The position numbers and the translations under genes are program-made. A DNA stretch of 8,413 nucleotides. It comes from JAIVJN01 sp036732565. GTDB lineage: Bacteria; Acidobacteriota; Vicinamibacteria; Vicinamibacterales; UBA2999. The notes below the pieces were generated by a model that saw nothing but the letters and a program-made list of their open reading frames with translations, was not told the DNA's origin and searched no databases. Below are positions 1-6,217 of this stretch, one piece after another. The DNA lies in assembly GCA_036732565.1 (NCBI GenBank), contig DAINCF010000306.1:1-8413 (forward strand), given 5' to 3'. How positions within the stretch are numbered: the first letter of the stretch is position 1; every line of letters begins with the position of its first letter.

Positions 1-7
1 CCGCCCA

Positions 8-30
8 CCGAGCCGCGAACGCGGCGAGGC
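8..30 (-). terminator. GC hairpin just downstream of the receptor gene (possible terminator; repeat-family member)
   Basis: Starting 8 bases past the receptor TAG, the minus strand reads GCCTCGCCGC, loop GTTC, then GCGGCTCGG. The inner stem GCCGC/GCGGC is perfect and is followed by a symmetric TC/TC mismatch and an outer CC/GG. There is no T-run after it, so intrinsic termination is uncertain. The same element, differing only in two loop bases, occurs at 4172-4194. Confidence 0.5.
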
Positions 31-37
31 CTCTCGT

Positions 38-2941
38 CTACCAGTCGAACTTCACGCCGAACTTCGCGATCCGCGGGCCGATGACGGTCGTGGCTTTGTC
101 GAACGCGGTGCCCGAGCGCCAGTTGACGTTGACGGCGGTGTTCGAGTTGAGCGCGTTGAACAGGTCGAAGAACAGGCCGACCCGCCCCTTGGCCGCGACC
201 TGCAGGTTCTTCTCGACGCGGAAGTCGAACGTCGCCACGGTGTCCTGACGCCGAGTGCCGATCGGCTCGACGAGGATCAGTTGCGCGCCGTAATTGAGGC
301 AGTTGCTCGTGATGGTCGCCGAGCACGCCGAGTAGCTGACGAAACGGCCGAAGGGCGCGCCGCTCTGCAGCTTCAAAATCGGCGTGACCCGCAGGCCCCA
401 GCCGGCGTCGACCGTGCCGGTGAACTTCGCGCTCCAGTTCGTGAACTCGTTCCGGGTCTGCTCGTTCGGGTTGGTCGGGAACGAACCGAAGAACGCGAAG
501 TTGCTGACCGCGGTGCCGAACCGGTTGTTGAAGTAGTTGTTGCCGAACTCGTCGGTCCAGATATACGAAAACGACGCGTTCAGCGAGTAGCGATTGCTGT
601 AGCGCTTGTTGGCCGAGAACTCGAGGGTCTTGTAGGTGCCCTCGTAGCCGTCCACGTTGGTGGCCACGTTGTCGCTGGCCGACAGCAGTGAGGGGTCGAG
701 GCCGAATGCCGTGAACGCGCCGCCATCGTCGCCATTGCCCGTCACACCGTCGGCTCCGGGATCGATCAGGTTGACGGGGATGTTGTAGGCGCTGAACGGA
801 CGCAGCAGGTTGTTCTGCTGCCAGCCGTTCTTGTCTTGCTTGTAGACGAAGCCGACCCGCACGCCGAGATCGGCCATCACCGAGCGCTCGACGAACACCG
901 AGGCCTCGTCGGTGTAGGAGTTCTCGAGATTCGGGTCGACCCTGGCATTGGCCTCTCCCCCGAACCTGGTTTGCAGCGCGCCCTGCTCGCCGTCCTGGAA
1001 GATGCGATCGCCGTTGAGATCGTTCCACACGAAGTCGCTGTATTGATCGGCGGTGTTCTCGTTGACCGCATCGGCCAGGTTCACGCCGGGGTTGAAGTAG
1101 AAGCGGCCCCAGTTGGCCTTCACCACGGTCTTGCCGTCGCCCCTCAGATCGTAGGTCGCGCCGACGCGCGGCACCACATGGGTAAACGAGACGACGTCGT
1201 CGATCGGCTCGAACGTCCGCGCGGAGGCGAAGCGCTGCTCGGCGATCGACTGCGCCGGCAGCGAGACCCGATAGTGATCGAAGCGCGCGCCGACGTTGAG
1301 CGTCAGCCTCTTGAGCGTCCACGAGTCGGTGGCGAAGAAGCTGGTGGTGTTCAACGCGTTGAGGCTGTCGACGGTGTTGCGCAGCCGCACCGACACGGGA
1401 GTGGTCGCCGAGAGAGGGCCCTGCAGGTTGCCGTTGACGAAGTGCATGACATGGTCGGTGTAGGCCCCGGTCCAGAACGTCTCGCCCGACTCGTCGAGGT
1501 ACTCGCCGCCGAACTTGAAGTTGTGCGAGCCGCCGATGAAGCTGTCCTTGAAGAAGCTGAACGCGCCCGTGTACTGATTGCGCCGGCGATCCAGCTCCCA
1601 ATTGCGCCCGCCGCCGAGCACTTCGTTGGTCGTCAGCGACTCGTAGCGCCGATCGGTCGAGTTGCTGTCGAGGCTGAAGTCGTAGCCGAACTGCCCGGCG
1701 CGGAGCTCGGCGAACATGTTCGGGCCGATCGTGCCGTTCCATTCGCCCTTGTACACCCAGCTCGGCGACTGCTGATCGACCGTCGAGTCGGCGAAGACGT
1801 GCACGGGTGAGCTGATGCGGTTGCTGTTGTCGGTGCGGAACGGCTGCGCCTTCGTCCCGTACTGAATGTATCCGATGAACTTGTTGGCCTGGTTCATCTG
1901 ATAGGTGCTCTTGCCGGTGTAGTTCGTCAGCTTCGTCGTGAACGCCGTCCCGTCGAGGATCGAGCCCGACGGCGGGTTGGCCACCGAGTTCTGCTGCCGC
2001 AGAAACGAGAAGTAGCCCCACACCTTGTCCTTCACGACCGGACCGCCGACGCCGAGATTGAAGTTGTGGTAGTTGTCGAGGCGATTGCCGTCGGGCCGAA
2101 TCGTCGCGCCCGGCGCGGGCGTGATCTGATCGTCGTCCAGGTTCTTGCCCTGGATGTTTCCGCTCTCGTAGTCGTAGTAGGTGTTGAGGCTATAGGTGTT
2201 GCCGCCGCTCTTGCCGACGAACTGCGTCAGCACGCCGGGGTTCGGCATCTCCGCTGAATTGCCCGCGGCGCCGATGAATACCTCTTCGAACGACCCGTAG
2301 TCGAGATAGAAGCCCGAGCCGGCGGTGCCCTCCGTGGTGTTGATGCCTTCGATGAGCGGACGATTCTGCCCCGAGTAGCCGTACGCGAAGTAGGTCGTCT
2401 GCGTGCCCATCGTGGCGCCGCCGACGTCGACGCGGTTCAGCGTGACCGAGGGAGTGGTCGCCAGCAGCGACCACATGTCGCGCGCGTTCGGCAACGACGA
2501 CAGCGCTTGCTGGTTGTAGTTGGTCTGCAGGCGCGTCGCCGTGGTGTCGATGACCGGAGACTCGCCGCTGACCGTGACCGTTTCCTGCAGGGTCGCCACG
2601 CCGAGCGCGACGTTCACCTGGGCGTTGAAGCCCAGGGTAATGCGGATGCCTTCACGAACGACGGATTGAAAGCCGGGGAGCTCGAATGAAAGTTTGTATT
2701 CTCCGGGTGGAACCGACGGGAACCGAAAGATGCCTGCTTCGTTGCTGACGGCGTCGAGCGTACCGATTTGCGCGGGGCTCGTCGCGGTGACGGTCACACC
2801 GGGCAGCACGCCGCCCTGGGAGTCCTTGACTTCGCCGCTGATGCTGCCGGTCGAGCTCGCGCCGCCGCCTTGAGCGAACGCGGGACCCGCCATCAGAGCC
2901 AGCACGGCGGTAAATGCCCACAGCCACTTGCTCCAATTCAT
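38..2941 (-). CDS. Oar-like TonB-dependent outer-membrane receptor with N-terminal carboxypeptidase-regulatory domain
   Basis: The protein is 967 residues and should form a 22-strand outer-membrane barrel for uptake or binding of a large substrate; the substrate cannot be named. Seen in order: a signal peptide (residues 1-23, ending AFA before Q24); a carboxypeptidase-regulatory/CNA-B-like beta domain (about 31-115, TGSISGEVKD then GVLPGVTVTAT and AGIFRFPSVPPGEYKLSF); a plug region from about 119 (ETVTVSGESPVIDTT, then LSSLPNARD) to about 250; and the barrel to the C-terminal FGVKFDW, whose final aromatic fits barrel-assembly signals. I chose ATG 2941 over an upstream in-frame start at 3031 because the signal peptide begins there and an AGGAGG-like site (GGAGGT) sits 5 bases upstream. 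A calcium-loop-like motif lies at 641-652, and a cysteine pair (C873, C881) may form a surface-loop disulfide. No clear TonB box is seen, which is common in this group. The family call is firm, the ligand is unknown. Confidence 0.93.
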   Translation of the reverse strand: MNWSKWLWAFTAVLALMAGPAFAQGGGASSTGSISGEVKDSQGGVLPGVTVTATSPAQIGTLDAVSNEAGIFRFPSVPPGEYKLSFELPGFQSVVREGIRITLGFNAQVNVALGVATLQETVTVSGESPVIDTTATRLQTNYNQQALSSLPNARDMWSLLATTPSVTLNRVDVGGATMGTQTTYFAYGYSGQNRPLIEGINTTEGTAGSGFYLDYGSFEEVFIGAAGNSAEMPNPGVLTQFVGKSGGNTYSLNTYYDYESGNIQGKNLDDDQITPAPGATIRPDGNRLDNYHNFNLGVGGPVVKDKVWGYFSFLRQQNSVANPPSGSILDGTAFTTKLTNYTGKSTYQMNQANKFIGYIQYGTKAQPFRTDNSNRISSPVHVFADSTVDQQSPSWVYKGEWNGTIGPNMFAELRAGQFGYDFSLDSNSTDRRYESLTTNEVLGGGRNWELDRRRNQYTGAFSFFKDSFIGGSHNFKFGGEYLDESGETFWTGAYTDHVMHFVNGNLQGPLSATTPVSVRLRNTVDSLNALNTTSFFATDSWTLKRLTLNVGARFDHYRVSLPAQSIAEQRFASARTFEPIDDVVSFTHVVPRVGATYDLRGDGKTVVKANWGRFYFNPGVNLADAVNENTADQYSDFVWNDLNGDRIFQDGEQGALQTRFGGEANARVDPNLENSYTDEASVFVERSVMADLGVRVGFVYKQDKNGWQQNNLLRPFSAYNIPVNLIDPGADGVTGNGDDGGAFTAFGLDPSLLSASDNVATNVDGYEGTYKTLEFSANKRYSNRYSLNASFSYIWTDEFGNNYFNNRFGTAVSNFAFFGSFPTNPNEQTRNEFTNWSAKFTGTVDAGWGLRVTPILKLQSGAPFGRFVSYSACSATITSNCLNYGAQLILVEPIGTRRQDTVATFDFRVEKNLQVAAKGRVGLFFDLFNALNSNTAVNVNWRSGTAFDKATTVIGPRIAKFGVKFDW

Positions 2942-2946
2942 ACATG

Positions 2947-2952
2947 ACCTCC
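2947..2952 (-). promoter_or_regulatory. Strong Shine-Dalgarno site of the TonB-dependent receptor
   Basis: On the minus strand GGAGGT lies 5 bases before the ATG at 2941. It is the best ribosome binding site in the window and decides the start: the in-frame ATG 30 codons upstream would have no signal peptide at its N-terminus and no such site. Confidence 0.85.
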
Positions 2953-3162
2953 GAGAAAAGCGAGAACCGTCTCCCGATAGCAAGGCCAGTACCCGTGATG
3001 AATCGAGATGTGACGTGACAGATGAAGACACGCGATCGGGACGTCGTGCGGATCAGCGCGACGAACACCCTCGATTCCGAGGACGAAAGGCCGCGATCGT
3101 GTGACTAGTGGCGCGTATCAACAGAATTGCTACCATCTGCCCAGAGCTCGGGGAGCAGTTTC

Positions 3163-3187
3163 CCGGCCGTTCCTACGGAACGGCCGG
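3163..3187 (-). terminator. Perfect 11-bp hairpin downstream of the rhomboid gene
   Basis: CCGGCCGTTCC, loop TAC, GGAACGGCCGG: every stem base pairs. It lies 51-75 bases beyond the rhomboid stop and about 220 bases before the receptor start, where a terminator separating the two transcription units would be expected. No U-tract follows on the minus strand (GAAACTGC comes next), and only a weak T-rich stretch follows on the plus strand, so it could act as a stabilising or Rho-assisted end rather than a classical intrinsic terminator. Confidence 0.55.
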
Positions 3188-3237
3188 TTGTGGTTTCGAC
3201 GGTACATCCCACGAGATCCGGCGTGTCGGAAGCGTCT

Positions 3238-4098
3238 TCAATTGGTTGAAGCGAGCAGCAGAGGCAGCGCTGTCACGAACGACGCCACGATGGCGATGAA
3301 CGTGATGGCAATCAGTACGAGCGCGACCATCATGTGGTCGACGCGCTCGCGCGTGATCGGATTAAGGACGAGGCTGGTCAGATACCCCCCGGCGAAACCG
3401 CCGAGGTGGGCGTAGTTGTCGGTGCCGGGCATGATGAAGCCGAGCACGCCGAGGATGAGCGCGTACTGCAGTCCCATCTGTGACGCGTGGCTGCTGCCAG
3501 TCCGGTGACCGTAGCAGACGGCGGCGCCCAGCAGCCCGAAGATCGGCGCCGAGGCGCCAACGGTGATCTCCGCGCCGCGCAGGAAGAAGATCGGCATCCA
3601 CGAGAGATACGCGCCCGCGAACGAGCTCAACGCAAACCCACAGACGCCCGACACGATGTAGATGATGACCATGCGTCCGGGGCCATAGAGCTCGGCGACG
3701 GATGGTGCCAATTGGCGGATCCAGAGCACGTTGAAGAACACGTGCAGCACGCCGCCGTGCAGCCAACCGGCGGTGAGCACCGTCCACCAGCGACCGAACG
3801 TGAAGACCGGCACCGCGCCACTCGCGCCCAACAGGAAGAGGATGCGGATGTTCGGCGACAGGAACGCCTGCATGGCGCTGCCCGACAGCAGCAGCGAGAG
3901 GACGTAGAGCGTGATCGTCGATCCAATCACCAGCGGCACGAAGCCGAGATCGCCGCCCAGCCGTCGCAGCGCCGGTCCGAAACCCCACAGCCCGGGATTG
4001 CGGCGGCCGCAGTTGTAGCAGGTCTCGTCGTTGACGCCGACCAGCACACCACACGAGGCGCAAATCACCGATCCCTCGGTCTGGCGCTTCAAGAACAT
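3238..4098 (-). CDS. Rhomboid-family intramembrane serine protease with N-terminal zinc ribbon
   Basis: A 286-residue inner-membrane protein predicted to cut transmembrane substrates within the bilayer. The N-terminus has a zinc ribbon, C13-x2-C16 and C27-x2-C30, followed by a rhomboid domain. Visible landmarks are a first membrane segment at about 53-72; the L1/TM2 motif GRWWTVLTAGWLHGG (102-116); H119-x3-N123 (HVFFN) supplying the oxyanion side; the catalytic serine S183 in GASAPIFGLLGA; the catalytic histidine H231 in AHLGGFAGGYL; and an extra C-terminal membrane segment (about 256-280). Both dyad residues are present, so it should be active. Deviations: the usual GxSG is GASA, and the usual WWR in L1 is WWT. 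The ATG at 4098 is chosen because the zinc ribbon follows at once; a longer frame to 4641 runs antisense to ubiX. A GTG directly precedes the ATG, and no good ribosome site is seen for either. It stands divergent to ubiX. Substrate unknown. Confidence 0.9.
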   Translation of the reverse strand: MFLKRQTEGSVICASCGVLVGVNDETCYNCGRRNPGLWGFGPALRRLGGDLGFVPLVIGSTITLYVLSLLLSGSAMQAFLSPNIRILFLLGASGAVPVFTFGRWWTVLTAGWLHGGVLHVFFNVLWIRQLAPSVAELYGPGRMVIIYIVSGVCGFALSSFAGAYLSWMPIFFLRGAEITVGASAPIFGLLGAAVCYGHRTGSSHASQMGLQYALILGVLGFIMPGTDNYAHLGGFAGGYLTSLVLNPITRERVDHMMVALVLIAITFIAIVASFVTALPLLLASTN

Positions 4099-4112
4099 CA
4101 CAGCATGATACG

Positions 4113-4140
4113 GCCTCGCGCCCTTCGGGCGCTCGGAAGG
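4113..4140. repeat. Hairpin repeat, copy A: GCCTCG-[CGCCC TTC GGGCG]-CTCGGAAGG
   Basis: A perfect inner stem GCGCCC/GGGCGC with loop TTC (4118-4132) sits between flanks GCCTCG and CTCGGAAGG. The same flanks surround a different but again self-complementary core at 4172-4198, which marks it as a repeat family conserved as a structure. Confidence 0.7.
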
Positions 4141-4157
4141 CGCGTGCTTCGCGCGCG
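4141..4157. repeat. Alternating CG hairpin CGCGTGC-TTC-GCGCGCG
   Basis: A near-perfect stem with one G-T wobble and a TTC loop directly abuts copy A. It resembles the other hairpins of this cluster in its loop but lacks their flanks. Confidence 0.45.
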
Positions 4158-4171
4158 TGGGCCTTCGGTCT

Positions 4172-4198
4172 GCCTCGCCGCTTACGCGGCTCGGAAGG
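4172..4198. repeat. Hairpin repeat, copy B: GCCTCG-[CCGC TTAC GCGG]-CTCGGAAGG
   Basis: Same flanks as copy A with core stem CCGC/GCGG. Its first 23 bases match the minus-strand element at 8-30 in all but two loop positions. The TC/TC mismatch between flank and core is kept. Confidence 0.7.
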
Positions 4199-4201
4199 AG
4201 C

Positions 4202-4220
4202 GCTCGGCTTCGCCTCGCGC
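4202..4220. repeat. Hairpin repeat, copy C: permuted form ending GCCTCGCGC
   Basis: GCTCGGC, loop TTC, GCCTCGCGC forms GGC/GCC, then a TC/TC mismatch, then an outer GC/GC that extends to GCGC/GCGC if base 4200 is counted. It uses the CTCGG and CCTCG flank words of copies A and B in the opposite order, so it looks like the junction between two elements. Confidence 0.5.
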
Positions 4221-4245
4221 AGGGAAAGAAAGGTAAGCTGCTTTC

Positions 4246-4812
4246 ATGGGCACGGCCCGTCTCATCATCGGTATGACTGGCGCCACCGGTGCCGTCTACG
4301 GAGTCCGGCTCCTCGAGCTGCTCCGCGAGACCGAGGTCGAAACCCATCTCGTCATGTCGCGCTGGGCGATCCAGACGCTCGCGCACGAGACCGATTACAC
4401 GCGGGAGCAGGTCGAGGCGCTTGCCGACGTCGTCTACAACGCCAACGATCAGGGGGCGACGATCGCGAGCGGGTCGTTCTTGACCAGCGGCATGATCATC
4501 GCGCCGTGCAGTATGCGATCGCTGGGTGCGATTGCGCACGGCGTCGGCGATCACCTGGTGCATCGGGCGGCCGACGTCGTGATCAAAGAGCGGCGGCGAC
4601 TGCTCCTCGCGGCGCGCGAGGTGCCGCTGAGCGAAGTGCACTTGGAGAACATGCTCAAGCTGGCCCGTATGGGGGTCGTCATCAACCCGCCGCTACCAGC
4701 TTTCTACGCGAGGCCAGCAAGCATCGACGAAATGGTCACCCAGACCTGCTGTCGCATGCTCGATCAGTTCGGCATCCACCTGCCAGCCGCCCAACGCTGG
4801 AAGCAGATGTAG
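4246..4812 (+). CDS. ubiX: UbiX-type flavin prenyltransferase (hydroxyarylic-acid-decarboxylase subunit B-like)
   Basis: Members of this family join dimethylallyl phosphate to reduced FMN, making prenylated FMN, the cofactor of UbiD-type decarboxylases. The 188-residue protein is the usual length. Visible motifs: the phosphate/FMN-binding GMTGATG (9-15), HLVMSRWA (34-41), ASGSF (74-78), IAPCSMRSLGAIAHG (85-99), then ADVVIKERRRLLLAAREVPLS (109-129) with HLENMLKLARMG and PPLPAFYARP around Y154. The VETHLVMSRWA start and the DQFGI...QRW end resemble the Pad1/BsdB/VdcB group (subunit B of aryl-acid decarboxylases) more than the longer Pseudomonas-type UbiX; this subgroup call is from memory of sequence style. 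No ubiD or subunit C gene lies in the window: upstream is the divergent rhomboid, downstream a convergent aldehyde dehydrogenase. The ATG is followed at once by the conserved strand LIIGMTG, so the start is secure despite a weak ribosome site. Confidence 0.93.
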   Translation: MGTARLIIGMTGATGAVYGVRLLELLRETEVETHLVMSRWAIQTLAHETDYTREQVEALADVVYNANDQGATIASGSFLTSGMIIAPCSMRSLGAIAHGVGDHLVHRAADVVIKERRRLLLAAREVPLSEVHLENMLKLARMGVVINPPLPAFYARPASIDEMVTQTCCRMLDQFGIHLPAAQRWKQM

Positions 4813-4832
4813 GGGCGGCTCGCGAGCCGCCC
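4813..4832. terminator. Perfect 20-bp palindrome between convergent stop codons (likely bidirectional terminator)
   Basis: GGGCGGCTCG is followed directly by its exact reverse complement. It starts on the base after the ubiX TAG (4810-4812), and its last base is the first base of the complement of the dehydrogenase TAG (4832-4834). As RNA it would fold to GGGCGGC/GCCGCCC with a TCGCGA loop in either direction. No U-tract follows on either side, so the termination role rests on placement. Confidence 0.65.
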
Positions 4833-6199
4833 TACGCGACGTACACCGTCTTGGCGTTCGTGAACTCGCGGATGCCCCACATGCCGAGCTCGCGACCGTA
4901 CCCCGATTCCTTGATGCCGCCGAATGGCAGCCGTGCGTCGGAGCGGACGAAGGTGTTGACGAAGCACGCGCCCGCCTCGAACTCGTCCGCCGCGATGCGC
5001 GTGCCGCGCTCGACGTTGCTCGTGAATACCGCCGCGCCCAGCCCGAAGGGCGAGTCGTTCGCGGTCGCGATCGCTTCGGCCTCCGTGTCGACGATGATGA
5101 TCGAGGCGACGGGGCCGAAGAGCTCTTCGTCGTAGGCCGGCATGCCCTTGCGGACGTCGGTGAGCACGGTGGGCGGGTAGAAGGCGCCCGGCCCGTCGGG
5201 GCGGACGCCACCCAGCAGGACGCGTGCGCCGCGCGCGATGCTGGCCTCGACTTGCTGATGGAGCTCGTCGCGCAGATCGTGCCGCGCCTGCGGTCCGACG
5301 TCGACCGGCTCGGCGATCGGATCGCCCATGCGCTTGCCGCCCATGATGTCCGCGAACAGCTTCTCGAACTCCGAGGCGCGGTTCTTCGTCACGATGAAGC
5401 GCTTGGCGGCCACGCAGCTCTGACCGGAGTTGACCAGGCGTGCCGAGACGCAAATGTCCGCCGCGCGGGCGATGTCCGCATCGTCGAGAATGACATAGGG
5501 ATCGCTGCCGCCGAGCTCGAGGACGGTCTTCTTGAGCGCCTTGCCGGCGCTGGCGGCGACGGCGCGTCCCGCCGGGGTGCTCCCGGTCAGCGTGACCGCG
5601 GCCACACGCGGATCCTCGATGAGGCCGCTCACGCGCGCGGAGCCGACGCGCAGCGTTTGGAACACGCCTTCGGGCGCACCGGCCGTGCGAAACACGTCCT
5701 CGATCGCCAGCGCGCACGCGGTGACGTTCGACGCGTGCTTCAACACCGAGGTGTTGCCCGCCATCAGCGTCGGCCCCACGTATCTGAAGACTTGCCAGAA
5801 CGGAAAGTTCCAGGGCATCACGCCCAGGATCACACCCAGCGGGCGATAGGCGACGAAGCTCCGTTTCGCGTCGGTGGCGACCTCTTCGTCAGCCAGCCAC
5901 TTCGGGCCCTGCTCGGCGACGATCTCGCATGTGATCGCGCACTTGTCGACTTCGGCTTCGCCTTGCGCGACCGGCTTGCCCATCTCGAGCGCCATCAAGC
6001 GCGCGAACGCCGGCTTGCGCAGCCGCAGCTCGACCGCGGCCCGCTTCAACAGCGCGCCCCGCTGATCGAATTTGGTCGAGCGCCAGGCAAGGGAGGCGGC
6101 GTGTGCGAGCGTCAGCGCTCGTTCGATCTCCCCGTCGTTCATCTCCTCATACGAACCGATTTGCTCACCAGTAGCAGGATTTATGGAGACCAATGGCAT
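4832..6199 (-). CDS. sad: NAD(P)+-dependent succinate-semialdehyde dehydrogenase (Sad/YneI-like aldehyde dehydrogenase)
   Basis: A 455-residue cytosolic aldehyde dehydrogenase expected to oxidise succinate semialdehyde to succinate, as in GABA breakdown. The full fold is present: cofactor and oxyanion asparagine N131 in MPWNFPFWQ, LKHA (K154) in the cofactor-binding strand, LTGS (204-207) before the cofactor helix, general base E228 in VLELGGSDPYV, and catalytic C262 in NSGQSCVAAKRF, with EELFGPV (358-364) and a C-terminal LPFGGIKESGYGREL. The opening SINPATGE, the LKHA in place of the common KPA, and RHDLRDELHQQVE match the E. coli Sad (YneI) subgroup as I recall it, which supports the substrate call; related aldehydes remain possible. 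The ATG at 6199 is 18 bases after the S9 peptidase stop on the same strand, so the two are probably co-transcribed. No strong ribosome site is seen before the ATG (AAGATCGCTGG), which suggests dependence on translation from upstream. It ends against ubiX. Confidence 0.88.
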   Translation of the reverse strand: MPLVSINPATGEQIGSYEEMNDGEIERALTLAHAASLAWRSTKFDQRGALLKRAAVELRLRKPAFARLMALEMGKPVAQGEAEVDKCAITCEIVAEQGPKWLADEEVATDAKRSFVAYRPLGVILGVMPWNFPFWQVFRYVGPTLMAGNTSVLKHASNVTACALAIEDVFRTAGAPEGVFQTLRVGSARVSGLIEDPRVAAVTLTGSTPAGRAVAASAGKALKKTVLELGGSDPYVILDDADIARAADICVSARLVNSGQSCVAAKRFIVTKNRASEFEKLFADIMGGKRMGDPIAEPVDVGPQARHDLRDELHQQVEASIARGARVLLGGVRPDGPGAFYPPTVLTDVRKGMPAYDEELFGPVASIIIVDTEAEAIATANDSPFGLGAAVFTSNVERGTRIAADEFEAGACFVNTFVRSDARLPFGGIKESGYGRELGMWGIREFTNAKTVYVA

Positions 6200-6217
6200 C
6201 CAGCGATCTTATCAGCC

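Larger units (their letters stand above)
2942..3237. other. Intergenic region between rhomboid and receptor genes (receptor leader)
   Basis: This 296-bp stretch separates two minus-strand genes. It holds the receptor ribosome site (2947-2952), a small hairpin CCTCG-ATTC-CGAGG (3069-3082) and the perfect hairpin at 3163-3187. It is less GC-rich than the genes around 3100-3140, where the receptor promoter would be expected. On the minus strand a TTGATA hexamer is present near 3120, but no good -10 box stands 16-18 bases from it, so no promoter is called. Open frames across it have no homology-like features. Confidence 0.6.
4099..4245. other. Divergent intergenic region, rhomboid / ubiX
   Basis: These 147 bp must hold start signals for both divergent genes but are mostly GC-rich hairpin DNA (4113-4220). 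No convincing -35/-10 pair is visible on either strand. The stretch AAAGAAAGGTAAG just before ubiX is purine-rich, and its AGGT, about 11 bases from the ATG, is a weak and rather distant ribosome site. Confidence 0.55.

Noticed and set aside
836..1810. A 324-codon plus-strand frame opposite the receptor gene.
   Set aside because: Composition is that of an antisense shadow (Val, Glu, Ala, Arg rich), it has no domain, and the opposite strand encodes a continuous receptor barrel.
2942..3031. Longer receptor start 30 codons upstream.
   Set aside because: It would bury the signal peptide, and the strong GGAGGT site serves the ATG at 2941.
3105..3135. TTGATA on the minus strand near 3120 as a -35 box for the receptor, and TGGCGC...TTGCT on the plus strand as a sigma-54 site.
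   Set aside because: No -10-like hexamer stands at 16-18 bases from TTGATA, and the spacing of the two sigma-54 half-sites is wrong.
4099..4641. N-terminal extension of the rhomboid frame to an ATG at 4641.
   Set aside because: The extra 181 residues are antisense to ubiX and low in structure, while the zinc ribbon starts just after the ATG at 4098.
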